Source of the DNA: an uncultured Corynebacterium sp.
GTDB lineage: Bacteria; Actinomycetota; Actinomycetes; Mycobacteriales; Mycobacteriaceae
Reading direction: 5' to 3'
Assembly: GCF_946222305.1 (NCBI RefSeq)
Contig: NZ_CAMIHZ010000017.1
Coordinates: forward strand, 1-41,629
DNA length: 41,629 bases
The translations under genes were made by a program, and so were the position numbers. The notes below the pieces were generated by a model, which made no database searches, was not told the origin of the DNA, and saw only the letters and a list, made by a program, of their open reading frames with translations. This document shows, piece by piece, positions 23,364 to 31,894 of this stretch (position 1 is the stretch's first letter; the number at the start of each line of letters is the position of its first letter).

Positions 23364-23405
23364 AGGAAAAAGGCCGGACGCTCGTAGAAGACTGTTGTCG
23401 CCGGC
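23364..23405 (-). terminator. Intrinsic terminator of pit copy 2
   Basis: On the minus strand GCCGGCGAC pairs with GTCCGGCC across a loop of about 17 bases, with a small bulge, and is followed by a T-run (CTTTTTCC, complement of 23364-23372). It lies about 45 bases after the stop of the upstream Pit gene. The remaining gap to pit copy 1 (23177-23363) carries several GGGTTA/TTAACC words, such as GGGTTAACC at 23350-23358, and is presumably the copy 1 promoter region. Confidence 0.65.
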
Positions 23406-23448
23406 TTTTGTGAAACTCAGTCCAAAGGTTTCAGTACGGACCTCGCGC

Positions 23449-25101
23449 TTAGCCACCGAAAATTGCGCGGAGGACCAACAATCCGGCAGCGCCGATTCCC
23501 GCTGCAACGGGGATGGTGATAATCCACGCCATCGCGATGGGCTTCATCAGGCCCCAGTTGGCTTCACGGTTTACGATACCGACGCCTAGGACTGCACCAA
23601 TGAGAATGTGCGTGGAAGAAACGGGCAAACCGAGTAGAGACGCACTCATAACCACCGCGGCCGCAGCAAGTTCGGCTGCGAAGCCACTGGCAGGATGGAT
23701 ATTGGTAAGTCCCGAACCGACGGTAGTGATCACGTTACGACCGATGAACCACAAACCGGCGACTAGGGCGATGCCACAGGCGAACAGGAGCGCGGTGGGC
23801 ACGGCTGCCTCGGAATTGATCTGGTTGGTAGACAGCACATCCAGGATGGCGGCGAAGGGCCCCACAGCGTTGGCGATGTCGTTGGAGCCGTGGCTAAAGG
23901 CGAAGGCCGAAGCCGTGAAGACTTGCATCCAGCTGAACAGAATGAAGGTGGAGCGATCGACCGATTCCTTGCGCAGGGCCTTGGCAACCATGTACACACT
24001 CGACCAGACGAGCACGGCGATCATCGCCATGATCAGCAAGGAGCCCACGGTGGAGACGTGGATGTCCAGGTTCGAAAGCCCCTTGAACAACAACATGGCC
24101 GTAATAACGACCGCGCCGAAAGCCGCTAGCGGAGGCGCCCAGTAGACGAGGGCCTTGTGAACATTGAGCCGGTTGGCTTCCTGATCCAGATCATAAAGTT
24201 CGCGGTAGTAGTCGCTTTCCAGCTCTTCGCGGGTGAAGTCTCCGCGGGAGTAGGTCACAGCATCGCGAGCCATTTCGTTGTTGTATGCGATCTGTTGCAC
24301 ATCGCTCAGACCACGGAATAGATCCTTGTGGCGCGAAGCGTGGTCCAAGCGCGCGCGCCGAATACGCTCCATGCCTGCGTTAGCGTGGTCATTGTATTGC
24401 AACACAGTGCGCTTGATGACGTTGAATAGTAGGTACGCGGCTAGACCACCGAGCAGCGGGGAGATGACCCACGACGAGGCGATCCGACCGATCTCGGCCC
24501 ACTGAACCATTGCCCAACCGCCAGTATGGGTGGTAAAGCCCAAACAGAGCGCAGCGCCGACAATGCCACCGACGATAGAGTGGGTGGTAGACACGGGCCA
24601 CCCCTTCTTCGTGGCGACGAGCAACCAGATTGCGGCACCCATGAGTGCAGCAATCATGATGTAGACAAAGTCCATCGGCGCTAGGTCGATCTTGTCCAAA
24701 TCAACGATGCCACTACGCACCGTCTTGGTCACAGAGCCACCAGCGAGCAAGGCACCGCCAACTTCGAAAACGGCAGCGACAATGAGTGCTTGTTTCATCG
24801 ACAAGGTACCCGCGCCGACCGAGGTTCCAAATGAGTTCGCAACATCGTTACCACCGATGTTGAAAGCCATAAATAGGCCGAAAATCACGGTCACGGCCAG
24901 CACAAAGTAGTTAGCGGAAGACGGAACGTGCTGCACACTCCACACGCCGAAGTAGATCACTGCCACCAGCAGCATGCCACCGAAAGCTATGTGCCACCAT
25001 TTGTCACTGCCAATGTGTGGCTGAACAGTCTCATCAGAAAGTTGAAGTGTTTCCACTGTTCGAGTTGATCCTGAGCCCTCGGTGGTGTGCTGGTTCGCCA
25101 T
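23449..25101 (-). CDS. PiT-family inorganic phosphate transporter, copy 2
   Basis: A 550-residue paralogue of the neighbouring copy. Long stretches around the signature motifs are identical, for example FGLFMAFNIGGNDVANSFG and SWMQVFTASAFAFSHGSND, and the loop segment REELESDYYRELY is shared. Divergence is concentrated at the N-terminus, in the central loop and between some helices. This is a tandem duplication older than the present species judging by the protein differences. An AAAGG lies 10 bases before the ATG. The two copies have different upstream sequences, so they may respond to different conditions. Which ion accompanies phosphate cannot be read. Confidence 0.93.
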   Translation of the reverse strand: MANQHTTEGSGSTRTVETLQLSDETVQPHIGSDKWWHIAFGGMLLVAVIYFGVWSVQHVPSSANYFVLAVTVIFGLFMAFNIGGNDVANSFGTSVGAGTLSMKQALIVAAVFEVGGALLAGGSVTKTVRSGIVDLDKIDLAPMDFVYIMIAALMGAAIWLLVATKKGWPVSTTHSIVGGIVGAALCLGFTTHTGGWAMVQWAEIGRIASSWVISPLLGGLAAYLLFNVIKRTVLQYNDHANAGMERIRRARLDHASRHKDLFRGLSDVQQIAYNNEMARDAVTYSRGDFTREELESDYYRELYDLDQEANRLNVHKALVYWAPPLAAFGAVVITAMLLFKGLSNLDIHVSTVGSLLIMAMIAVLVWSSVYMVAKALRKESVDRSTFILFSWMQVFTASAFAFSHGSNDIANAVGPFAAILDVLSTNQINSEAAVPTALLFACGIALVAGLWFIGRNVITTVGSGLTNIHPASGFAAELAAAAVVMSASLLGLPVSSTHILIGAVLGVGIVNREANWGLMKPIAMAWIITIPVAAGIGAAGLLVLRAIFGG

Positions 25102-25432
25102 ATGCTAAACGCCTTTGTACTACTCGATGATGATTATCTGGATGGCTGGGGCCTGGCGAGTCCCATGCCGTGAGTATGGTGCCGTTGTCAGTGGGTAACC
25201 GCTCAACGCACAACCCGACAAACTTTAACCAAAAACAACTAAAAAGAAAACAAAGGGTTACGTACTCTCCCCACATTCGGGCATCGTTCAACAAAAACCC
25301 CTGAACGAGTGCAATAGTGCACCCGTTCAGGGGTTGATTACTCTGCTTCAGGCCGTATCAGTGAACAATCCAGGCATGCCCCGGCGGCACCGGGTAGCGC
25401 CGAGCCACCGACCCAAAGGGCCTGTCCAGCAC
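25102..25432. other. pit copy 2 / fadE23 intergenic region
   Basis: A 331-base gap without a gene. 25102-25290 is the upstream region of pit copy 2 and has GGGTAACC, TTTAACC and AGGGTTACG words similar to those before copy 1, plus an A-rich patch near 25228-25252. 25296-25335 is the terminator listed separately. 25336-25432 shows nothing recognisable. Confidence 0.4.
25296..25335. terminator. Strong terminator downstream of the fadE operon
   Basis: AACCCCTGAACG (25296-25307) pairs with CGTTCAGGGGTT (25324-25335); after one mismatch GTGCA pairs with TGCAC, leaving a 4-base loop. On the minus strand the stem runs into GGGGTTTTTGTTG, a good T-tail for stopping transcription from the fadE genes. 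Confidence 0.85.
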
Positions 25433-26644
25433 CTACTTCAGCTCCGCGGAGGACAGACCCAACTCACGACGTGCAACGATGAGCTGCTGGATCTGCTGCG
25501 TGCCCTCGAAGATGTCGAGGATCTTGGAGTCGCGAGACCACTTCTCCAGCAGGTCACGCTCGGAGTAACCGTAAGCACCGGCCATCTCCACAGCGCGCAG
25601 GGTCAGGTCGGTCGCCATGCGGCCCGCCTTCGCCTTGGACTCCGAAGCTTCCTTGGAGTTAGGGATTTTGTTGTCTGCCATCCATGTAGCGCGCAGGGTC
25701 AGCAGGTAGGCAGCCTCCCAGTCGGATTCCAGGCGGATGTATTCGGAAGCGGCTGCACTCTGAGCCCAAGCTGGCTTGTCGTAATCAATTTCGACACCAG
25801 CGTTAGTCAGCACCTCACGCAGCTTCTCGAGGGAAGCGCGTGCCACGCCGACGGCCATACCTGCCACCAGGGGACGAGTGTTGTCGAAGGTGGCCATGAC
25901 ACCACCGAAGCCCTTCTTGGTGTCCACTTCCGGGGAACCCAGCAGGTTCTCCTTCGGGATGCGGACGTTGTCCAAGATGAAGTGAGCGGTGTCGGAAGAA
26001 CGAATGCCCAGTTTGTGCTCCAAGCGAACCAACTCGAAGCCTGGGGTGTCGCGTGGAACAACGAAGGACTTGATGGCAGCACGCCCCGCGGACTTATCCA
26101 CGGATGCCCAAACGACAACGTGGGTACAGCGCTCGCCCGCGGTAACGAAGATCTTCTCGCCGTTGAGGACATACTCATCGCCGTCGAGCTTCGCGGTGGC
26201 AGCAACAGCTGCGGAGTCGGAGCCAAACTGCGGCTCGGTGATGGCCATTGCAGCCCATACCTTGCCGAAGCGCTCGAGCTGCTCATCGGTAGCAACGGCA
26301 GCGATCGCGGAGTTACCCAGGCCCTGGTAAGGGATGGACAGGGTCAGTCCGACGTCACCCCAACAGGTTTCGATGACGTTGAGTACGGAGGCCATGTTGC
26401 CGCCGTTCTTCACGCCTTCGGTCTGCTTCTTCTTGGAGTCGCCGCGACCACCGGATGCACCGGCCATGGCCTGACCAGCGTCAGCCATGCCCTCAACAAG
26501 GGAAGCCATGGTGTCCAGCTCTACCGGACGAGCATGCTCTTTGAGGTCGTATTTACGGGAGATGGGGCGGAAGATTTCCGCTGCGGCCTGGTGGGCTTGG
26601 TTGGCACCCGCCTTGAGGCGCTTAGGGAGTTCCAGATTAATCAT
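25433..26644 (-). CDS. Acyl-CoA dehydrogenase, FadE23-like
   Basis: A 403-residue FAD-dependent acyl-CoA dehydrogenase. The start MINLELPKRLKAGANQAHQ, with RPISRKYDLKEHARPVELD soon after, matches mycobacterial FadE23. Further signatures are MAITEPQFGSDSAA (flavin/substrate contact), VLNGEKIFVTAGERCTHVVVWA, and IFEGTQQIQQLIVARREL, where the glutamate of IFEGT matches the catalytic base position of medium-chain enzymes. GAGGAA lies 8 bases before the ATG. It is 54 bases downstream of its partner gene on the same strand and ends at a strong terminator. The FadE23/FadE24 substrate is not established to my knowledge; related mycobacterial pairs form alpha2beta2 enzymes. Confidence 0.88.
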   Translation of the reverse strand: MINLELPKRLKAGANQAHQAAAEIFRPISRKYDLKEHARPVELDTMASLVEGMADAGQAMAGASGGRGDSKKKQTEGVKNGGNMASVLNVIETCWGDVGLTLSIPYQGLGNSAIAAVATDEQLERFGKVWAAMAITEPQFGSDSAAVAATAKLDGDEYVLNGEKIFVTAGERCTHVVVWASVDKSAGRAAIKSFVVPRDTPGFELVRLEHKLGIRSSDTAHFILDNVRIPKENLLGSPEVDTKKGFGGVMATFDNTRPLVAGMAVGVARASLEKLREVLTNAGVEIDYDKPAWAQSAAASEYIRLESDWEAAYLLTLRATWMADNKIPNSKEASESKAKAGRMATDLTLRAVEMAGAYGYSERDLLEKWSRDSKILDIFEGTQQIQQLIVARRELGLSSAELK

Positions 26645-26698
26645 GATTCAGGTTCCTCTAGGTCGTTAATGATCAATTACGTGATCGGTTGGCGGGTT

Positions 26699-28117
26699 TT
26701 ACAGGATGACAACGCCCTCGGCGATGCCGACAGCGCGCATGTCGCGGTACCAACGCTCGACTGGGTGTTCTTTAGTGAAGCCGTGGCCACCGAGTAGCTG
26801 CACACCGTCGAGCCCCATGGCCATGCCCTTATCGGAGGCGAAACGGCGAGCCAGCCCAGCCTCACGGTGGTAGGACAGGCCCTGATCCAGGCGGGAAACG
26901 CCGCGCAGCAGGATCATGCGTAGGCCGTCGAGTTCAATGCGGAGGTTGGCAACCATGAAGGCAACTGCCTGACGGTGGGAAATGGGCTCGCCGAAGGCCT
27001 CGCGCTCGTTGACGTACTTCTTGGTGTACTCGAGAATTGCCTCTCCGGTACCGGAAGCCAAGGCGGCCCAGCCCAGACGGCCACGACGGATGATCTCCGC
27101 ATACTGCTGGGTACGGTCGGAGTCGGAAAGATCCGCGCCACCCAGCAGGTTCTCCGCTGGCACGCGCACGTCCTTAAACAGCACACGGCCCAGCGCGGCA
27201 CCACGCAGACCCATGGATGGATCCGCTTCAACGACCAGACCCTCGGTATCGGATTCCACGATGGCGAAGGTGTTCACACCGTCGAGGTTGACGGCCACTA
27301 CGAACAGCTCGGCCGCACCAGCGTTTGGAACCAGGGTCTTGACGCCGTTGATGACGATGTCGTTACCCTCTCGAACAGCAGAGGTCTGCAGCTCGAATGG
27401 GTCGAACAGTGGGCGGGACTCGGACACGATGACAGCAGCTGGTGGGACGGACTCGCCGGCGAACTCCGGCAGGTAGGTCTTCTGCTGAGTGTCGTCACCG
27501 TAGTTGGTGATGACATTGGCAACGGCAGCCGGAGCCAGAACGGCAACGGCCAGACCCATGTCACCGAAAGCCAGAGCCTCGGCGATCAGAGCATTGGTAG
27601 TCGCACCGGATGCAGTTGCAATGCCTTCGTACTCTTCAGGGAGGTTGATCAGTGCAACACCGAGCTCAGCAGCGGTCTCCAACAGCCCCTCTGGAGGGGT
27701 GGAGGACTCGTTGGACTCAGCAGCCACGGGGCGCAGACGCTCTTCAGCGAACTCGCGAACCGCTGCGACGATCATCTCCTGATCCTCGGTTGGGTTCAGG
27801 TCGAACAGCGCCTTGCCTGGCTTAGGCGCCTCGGTTGGAACGGGCTGCTCGTTCTCGTCAGTGGTCTGATTCGGCAGGCGAACTGGCTTGCCGGTGCCCT
27901 TGATCTTCTTGAACTGGCGGTTGACCGCACCGAGGGTGCGCATGCCAGTCTTGGTGGATTCGTACGCCACCCTGTCAACCTTCTTGCCCAAGCCGTACTT
28001 CTCAGCCAAATCAGAGCCGGTGAAGCGGGTTAGTACGCGCATCGCGGTACCAATGGCATCACGCTTGAGGTTGTTCAGACCCGGAGTGGAATCGTCACGC
28101 TTGCTTTGGTCGCTCAT
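26699..28117 (-). CDS. Acyl-CoA dehydrogenase, FadE24-like
   Basis: A 472-residue acyl-CoA dehydrogenase with an N-terminal extension of about 95 residues (GTAMRVLTRFTGSDLAEKYG, RVAYESTKTGMRTLGAVNR) characteristic of FadE24, before the core that begins LFDLNPTEDQEMIVAAVREFA. Later motifs are DIVINGVKTLVPNAGAAELF, FKDVRVPAENLLGGADLS and QLLGGHGFTKEHPVERWYRD. It ends soon after GIAEGVVIL, lacking the last helix seen in its partner. ATG 28117 was chosen because AAAGG precedes it by 11 bases; the in-frame GTG at 28129 overlaps that site. Probably forms a hetero-oligomer with the adjacent FadE23-like subunit. No electron-transfer flavoprotein gene is nearby. Confidence 0.87.
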   Translation of the reverse strand: MSDQSKRDDSTPGLNNLKRDAIGTAMRVLTRFTGSDLAEKYGLGKKVDRVAYESTKTGMRTLGAVNRQFKKIKGTGKPVRLPNQTTDENEQPVPTEAPKPGKALFDLNPTEDQEMIVAAVREFAEERLRPVAAESNESSTPPEGLLETAAELGVALINLPEEYEGIATASGATTNALIAEALAFGDMGLAVAVLAPAAVANVITNYGDDTQQKTYLPEFAGESVPPAAVIVSESRPLFDPFELQTSAVREGNDIVINGVKTLVPNAGAAELFVVAVNLDGVNTFAIVESDTEGLVVEADPSMGLRGAALGRVLFKDVRVPAENLLGGADLSDSDRTQQYAEIIRRGRLGWAALASGTGEAILEYTKKYVNEREAFGEPISHRQAVAFMVANLRIELDGLRMILLRGVSRLDQGLSYHREAGLARRFASDKGMAMGLDGVQLLGGHGFTKEHPVERWYRDMRAVGIAEGVVIL

Positions 28118-28130
28118 TCGTGCGGCCACC

Positions 28131-28152
28131 TTTCACTGGGTATCAGTGCAAA
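28131..28152. promoter_or_regulatory. Operator-like dyad before fadE24
   Basis: TTTCACTG-GGTAT-CAGTG-C-AAA is an imperfect inverted repeat with 5-bp perfect inner arms, 14 to 35 bases before the fadE24 start and overlapping the ribosome-binding region. A minus-strand TAGGAT at 28191-28196 is a possible -10. A TetR- or GntR-type fatty-acid regulator could bind here, but no regulator gene is adjacent. Confidence 0.4.
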
Positions 28153-28309
28153 CATTAAGCATCTGCATGTGCGGATAATTATGTGTCTATATCCTAAACC
28201 AGTTCATGGCCTGCGTCACACTTTTGCTGAAAATAGTAGCCAGGTAACAGCGAATACACATTCGCGTTGGGCGTCAAACATAAAGGTGAGCCAACTCAAT
28301 AGAGAGTAT

Positions 28310-28360
28310 GCCAAAAGAAAAGAGGGGGGCACGAGGCCACCTCCCTTGGGGGTCTCCCCC
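28310..28360 (-). terminator. Possible lysS terminator region
   Basis: On the minus strand GGGGG-AGA-CCCCC (28360-28348) forms a short GC hairpin about 50 bases after the lysS stop; a T-rich stretch (CTCTTTTCTTTT) follows roughly 20 bases later. Because the T-run is not adjacent, this is only a candidate. The rest of the 277-base lysS-fadE24 gap shows no gene. Confidence 0.33.
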
Positions 28361-28407
28361 ACCTGAAAACAAGTGGGAAAGGGATGCGTTGTAGCTAAAC
28401 GGTCGCG

Positions 28408-30015
28408 TTAGTTATCACGCTCAGGCTTCACCAGAGGGAACAGAATCGTCTCGCGAATGCCCAAGCCAGTGAGAGCCATAAGCAGTCGGTCGATACCCAT
28501 GCCGGTGCCTGCTGTTGGAGGCATACCCTGCTCCATGGCAGCGAGGAAGTCCTCATCCAGGACCATGGCCTCATCATCGCCACCGGCAGCCAGACGAGCC
28601 TGATCCTCAAAACGCTCACGCTGGATGACTGGGTCTACCAACTCGGAGTAACCCGTGGCCAGCTCGAAACCACGCACGTAGAGATCCCATTTTTCCGTCA
28701 CCCCGGGCTCACTGCGGTGCTGGCGCACCAGAGGCGAGGTCTCTACAGGGAAGTCACGTACGAAGATGGGACCGTGCAGTTGGTCCTCACACAGGTGCTC
28801 CCACAGCTCCTCAACCAGCTTGCCGTGACCCCAGCCACCCTTGGCCGGCACTTCGAGACCAACCGCCTTGGCGAGATCCTTGAGCTCGTCCACCGTGGAA
28901 TCGATGGTGACTTCCGGCTGGCCTGGGTGCTTCTTCTGCAGGGCCTCATTCAGCGATGGGTACATCTTGATCTCTGGCCATTCGCCCCCGAGGTCGTATT
29001 CGGTGCCGTCGACCAGGGTGACCTTGGTGGTCCCGAAGACCTCGGTCGCCACCTCTTGGATAATTTCGCGAGTGGTGGTAGCAGCGGTGTTGTAATCGCC
29101 ATACGCCTGGTAGGTCTCGAGCATCGCGAACTCCGGACTGTGGGAGGAATCCACACCCTCATTGCGGAAGTTGCGATTGACCTCGAAAACCCGATCTAGG
29201 CCACCCACGACTGCACGCTTGAGGAACAGCTCAGGCGCGATACGCAGGTAAAGATCGATATCCAGTGCGTTGGAGTGTGTCACGAATGGGCGCGCAGCCG
29301 CGCCGCCGTGCAGGGTTTGCAGCATCGGGGTCTCCAGCTCAAGGAAACCGCGGCGCTCCAAGGCATTGCGCAGCGCACGCATAACCTTAATGCGGGTCAT
29401 GGCATTGTTACGCGCCTGCTCGCGCATGATGAGGTCCGTGTAGCGGTGGCGGATTCGAGTGTCCTCACTCATGTCCTTGTGCGCCACGGGCAGCGGGCGC
29501 AGCGACTTCGCCGTCATGAACCATCGCTGCGCCATCACGGACAGCTCACCACGACGGGAGGAAATAACGCGCCCCTCAACGAACACCATGTCGCCCATGT
29601 CGACGAGCGCCTTCCAGTCGTTCAGCGCTTCCTCTCCCACTTCCGCCATGCTCAGCATGACCTGCAGCGTGGTACCGTCGCCATCTTGCAGCGTGGCGAA
29701 GGCGAGCTTGCCGGTGTTGCGGATGAACATGACTCGGCCAGCTACGCCGACAACTTCTTGGGTTTCTTCACCCGGCTGCAGGTACGTCACACCTTCTTTT
29801 CGTTCGACGCCCTGTGCTTCCCCCTCGTCGCCGTCCTTTGGCAACACTTCCCAGTGGCCGCGCACCTCGGCCAGCGAGTGAGTGCGTGGAACCTCTACCG
29901 GGTACGCAGCCTTCCCGGATTCCAGGATCCGGGTGCGCTTCTCGCGGCGGATGCGTGCCTGTTCTGGCAGGTCTTGAGCAGATTCATTACGCGGGGTGTT
30001 AGTTGCATCAGTCAC
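28408..30015 (-). CDS. lysS: Lysyl-tRNA synthetase, class II
   Basis: A 535-residue class II aminoacyl-tRNA synthetase. An OB-fold anticodon-binding domain (VVGVAGRVMFIRNTGKLAFA, LQDGDGTTLQVML) is followed by the catalytic domain with motif 1 near FLELETPMLQTLHGGAAARPF, motif 2 VFEVNRNFRNEGVDSSHSPEF, and motif 3 GTGMGIDRLLMALTGLGIRE. It is about 30 residues longer than typical bacterial LysS, mainly in an N-terminal linker with an acidic insert (LPKDGDEGEAQGVERKEG). The start is GTG, reading MTDATNTP, 8 bases after TAGGCT, so a leaderless mRNA is likely. Corresponds to Rv3598c. In M. tuberculosis lsr2 lies between clpC and lysS; that gene is not in this window. Confidence 0.96.
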   Translation of the reverse strand: MTDATNTPRNESAQDLPEQARIRREKRTRILESGKAAYPVEVPRTHSLAEVRGHWEVLPKDGDEGEAQGVERKEGVTYLQPGEETQEVVGVAGRVMFIRNTGKLAFATLQDGDGTTLQVMLSMAEVGEEALNDWKALVDMGDMVFVEGRVISSRRGELSVMAQRWFMTAKSLRPLPVAHKDMSEDTRIRHRYTDLIMREQARNNAMTRIKVMRALRNALERRGFLELETPMLQTLHGGAAARPFVTHSNALDIDLYLRIAPELFLKRAVVGGLDRVFEVNRNFRNEGVDSSHSPEFAMLETYQAYGDYNTAATTTREIIQEVATEVFGTTKVTLVDGTEYDLGGEWPEIKMYPSLNEALQKKHPGQPEVTIDSTVDELKDLAKAVGLEVPAKGGWGHGKLVEELWEHLCEDQLHGPIFVRDFPVETSPLVRQHRSEPGVTEKWDLYVRGFELATGYSELVDPVIQRERFEDQARLAAGGDDEAMVLDEDFLAAMEQGMPPTAGTGMGIDRLLMALTGLGIRETILFPLVKPERDN

Positions 30016-30023
30016 GGCTCTAT

Positions 30024-30029
30024 AGCCTA
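30024..30029 (-). promoter_or_regulatory. Candidate -10 box (TAGGCT) for leaderless lysS
   Basis: Minus-strand TAGGCT ends 8 bases before the GTG start at 30015, with no ribosome-binding site between. The gap to hmp (30016-30106) also contains a small inverted repeat GAATCC-AAGCGCA-GGATTC at 30085-30103, which may mark the hmp 3' end. Confidence 0.42.
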
Positions 30030-30106
30030 CTGCATGCTACGTACATGCCATCTGAAGGCCGAGCATCAGTGCCGCTCGAACACGGAATCCAAGCGCAGGA
30101 TTCTGT

Positions 30107-31312
30107 TTAGCTAATTAACCAATCGTTCGGACTAAACAGCTCAAAGTGAATGCCAGCGGGCGCAAGTCCTGAACTATCCGCTGCAAGTTGTTCGCGAATG
30201 TTTTGGAGGAAATTGGTACCACCACAGAGGTACCAGTCCGCATGACTAGGAAGTTTGCCGGCAGAATGCAACTGTTCCAGATCAAGAGTCTGCCCCTGAT
30301 CCCGGTACGCCGTGACATGCTCCGCAGACCCTTTTTCTTGCAGGGCTTCGACTAACCTTTCAGTTGTTGCACGCTGAGCATATGCAGCTTCGCTGACGTC
30401 CGCATGCAATACGACAATCGGCTGTCGTTTCTGTTCCCGAGTTGCCACTAGAGAAGCAAGCATACCCGTCATCGGCGTGGACCCAATTCCTTGGCTTACC
30501 AGGACAATCGGCGCATCACTATCTTGAAGCACAAGATCACCTGCTGGGAGCGTGGCATCGACTTCATCACCAATATTGACGTTGTTGAGGAGGAAATTTG
30601 ACACCTCACCATCACTCTGGATAGCGACAGAAAACCCGTCTGCATCATGACTGATCAGCGAGTACTGTCGCAGCTGCCGAGCGCCATCTGGAAGCTTCAC
30701 TCCGATGGAGACGTACTGCCCCGCTAAGGCATCAGCGAAGCCCTCCCCAACGAATGAGTACTCCGTCACCAATTCTGTGAGCTGTCGTTTACCGGTCAAG
30801 GTAGCTTTTCGGAAAACATCTCCTGCGGCAACGCCAGCAGATTTGTAAAGATCAGCTTCGTAGTTAATGAGCACCTCAGCCATGAGCCAATACACCTCAT
30901 CCCATGCTGCAGCTATTTCCGGGGTAATTGCGTCACCCAAGACCTCCACGATTGCAGAGAAGAGGTTGTCATGAACGATTTGGTACTGGTCTGCCGTGAT
31001 ACCTAGGGAAACGTGCTTGTGCCCAATTCGGGACAGCATCTCCACCGGATCTGAAGCTTCGTCATCAACAAGCATGGCAGCGAATGTCACGATGGACGCA
31101 GCCAAAGCCTTCTGCTGTTCTCCAGATCGCTGGTTTCCACGATTGAAGGTGTCCGCAATCAGCTCAGGATGATTGGCGAACATGGTGCGGTAAAACACAG
31201 GGGTAATCTTGTTGATGTTTCCACCGATGACGGACAGTGTCTGGCGAACAATCTCCGCGTTTTCATCGGACAAAGCCTTACGGTCGGTTTTCGGGACTGC
31301 ACTTGTGAACAT
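30107..31312 (-). CDS. hmp: Flavohemoprotein (nitric oxide dioxygenase)
   Basis: A 401-residue fusion of globin, FAD- and NAD-binding domains that oxidises NO to nitrate with O2 and NADH. In the globin part Tyr41 (VFYRTMF) and the proximal His100 (HKHVSLGI) match E. coli Hmp Tyr29 and His85. The FAD motif is RQYSLISH at about residue 214, and the NADH domain shows VLVSQGIGSTPMTGML and WYLCGGTNFLQNI. The ATG at 31312 was chosen because coding similarity begins at MFTSAVPKTDRKALSDENAE and AAGGAAG lies about 10 bases upstream; the open frame continues further upstream across nsrR but is not conserved. It follows nsrR by 58 bases on the same strand, so the two form an NO-responsive operon. Confidence 0.92.
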   Translation of the reverse strand: MFTSAVPKTDRKALSDENAEIVRQTLSVIGGNINKITPVFYRTMFANHPELIADTFNRGNQRSGEQQKALAASIVTFAAMLVDDEASDPVEMLSRIGHKHVSLGITADQYQIVHDNLFSAIVEVLGDAITPEIAAAWDEVYWLMAEVLINYEADLYKSAGVAAGDVFRKATLTGKRQLTELVTEYSFVGEGFADALAGQYVSIGVKLPDGARQLRQYSLISHDADGFSVAIQSDGEVSNFLLNNVNIGDEVDATLPAGDLVLQDSDAPIVLVSQGIGSTPMTGMLASLVATREQKRQPIVVLHADVSEAAYAQRATTERLVEALQEKGSAEHVTAYRDQGQTLDLEQLHSAGKLPSHADWYLCGGTNFLQNIREQLAADSSGLAPAGIHFELFSPNDWLIS

Positions 31313-31370
31313 GGGCTCCAACTTCCTTTGTTGTTGTGGCGCACCAGCTACGTTCCTTGATGCCCTCTGC

Positions 31371-31859
31371 TCAGCTGGATTGGCGGGGAACATTCGGAAC
31401 TCCGAGTGCGCGCGAGGTTCCGTGGGCATCCTCAGGAGTACGTTTACCAACCGGACGTGTAGTTGCAATGAGGTCACCGATAGTGTCGTCATCCAGCGTC
31501 GCAAAGAAAGCTTCCTGAGCATCAGCAAGTCGATGCCTCAGAGCGCAGTCTCGGACCGCTAGCGGGCATGGTCGAGTCCCAGCGCAGTCAACCACTTCAC
31601 CCGATCCTTCGATCTGCCTCAAGATTTTTCCCACACTGGCCCCACGAGCCGTGTCCGATAGATGCACCCCACCATTTCGCCCCCTCACAGAAACCACCAG
31701 TTTCATTTCGACGAGCCTGGCTATAACTCGCGCCAAGTGATTATCGGAGGCATTAGTAGCTTTCGCCAGATCCGTGATTGTGAGGCGCTCCCCCTCTGGG
31801 AGGTCGCCAAGAATCATCATGGACCGAAGCCCCAGATCAGCAAAAGTGGTAAGGCGCAT
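31371..31859 (-). CDS. nsrR: Rrf2-family NO-sensing repressor NsrR
   Basis: A 162-residue winged-helix Rrf2 regulator. The N-terminal MRLTTFADLGLRSMMIL and the helix-turn-helix ITDLAKATNASDNHLARVIARL with wing VSVRGRNGGVHLS are typical of NsrR. Three cysteines, C92, C98 and C105 (DCAGTRPCPLAVRDC), match the iron-sulfur ligands of Streptomyces coelicolor NsrR, and D8 occupies the place of its fourth ligand. NO destroys the cluster and lifts repression. It is cotranscribed with hmp and its own promoter is covered by a large dyad, so autoregulation is likely. The last 30 residues are variable. The ATG lies 6 bases after the -10 box, so the mRNA is leaderless. Confidence 0.92.
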   Translation of the reverse strand: MRLTTFADLGLRSMMILGDLPEGERLTITDLAKATNASDNHLARVIARLVEMKLVVSVRGRNGGVHLSDTARGASVGKILRQIEGSGEVVDCAGTRPCPLAVRDCALRHRLADAQEAFFATLDDDTIGDLIATTRPVGKRTPEDAHGTSRALGVPNVPRQSS

Positions 31860-31865
31860 GCACTA

Positions 31866-31894
31866 AGTCTAAGTCGCAGATCTAACGATGTAAA
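31866..31894 (-). promoter_or_regulatory. nsrR promoter, leaderless (TTTACA-N17-TAGACT)
   Basis: Minus strand: TTTACA (31894-31889), a 17-base spacer, TAGACT (31871-31866), then 6 bases to the ATG. This is the clearest complete promoter in the window. Its -35 lies inside the NsrR dyad. Confidence 0.7.

Noticed and set aside
25334..26797. Long plus-strand open frame (487 codons) over the FadE23-like gene
   Set aside because: It is antisense to a clear acyl-CoA dehydrogenase, has no ribosome-binding site and the translation resembles no protein family; high GC makes such shadow frames common.
26975..28033. Plus-strand open frame (352 codons) over the FadE24-like gene
   Set aside because: Antisense to conserved coding sequence and without family features.
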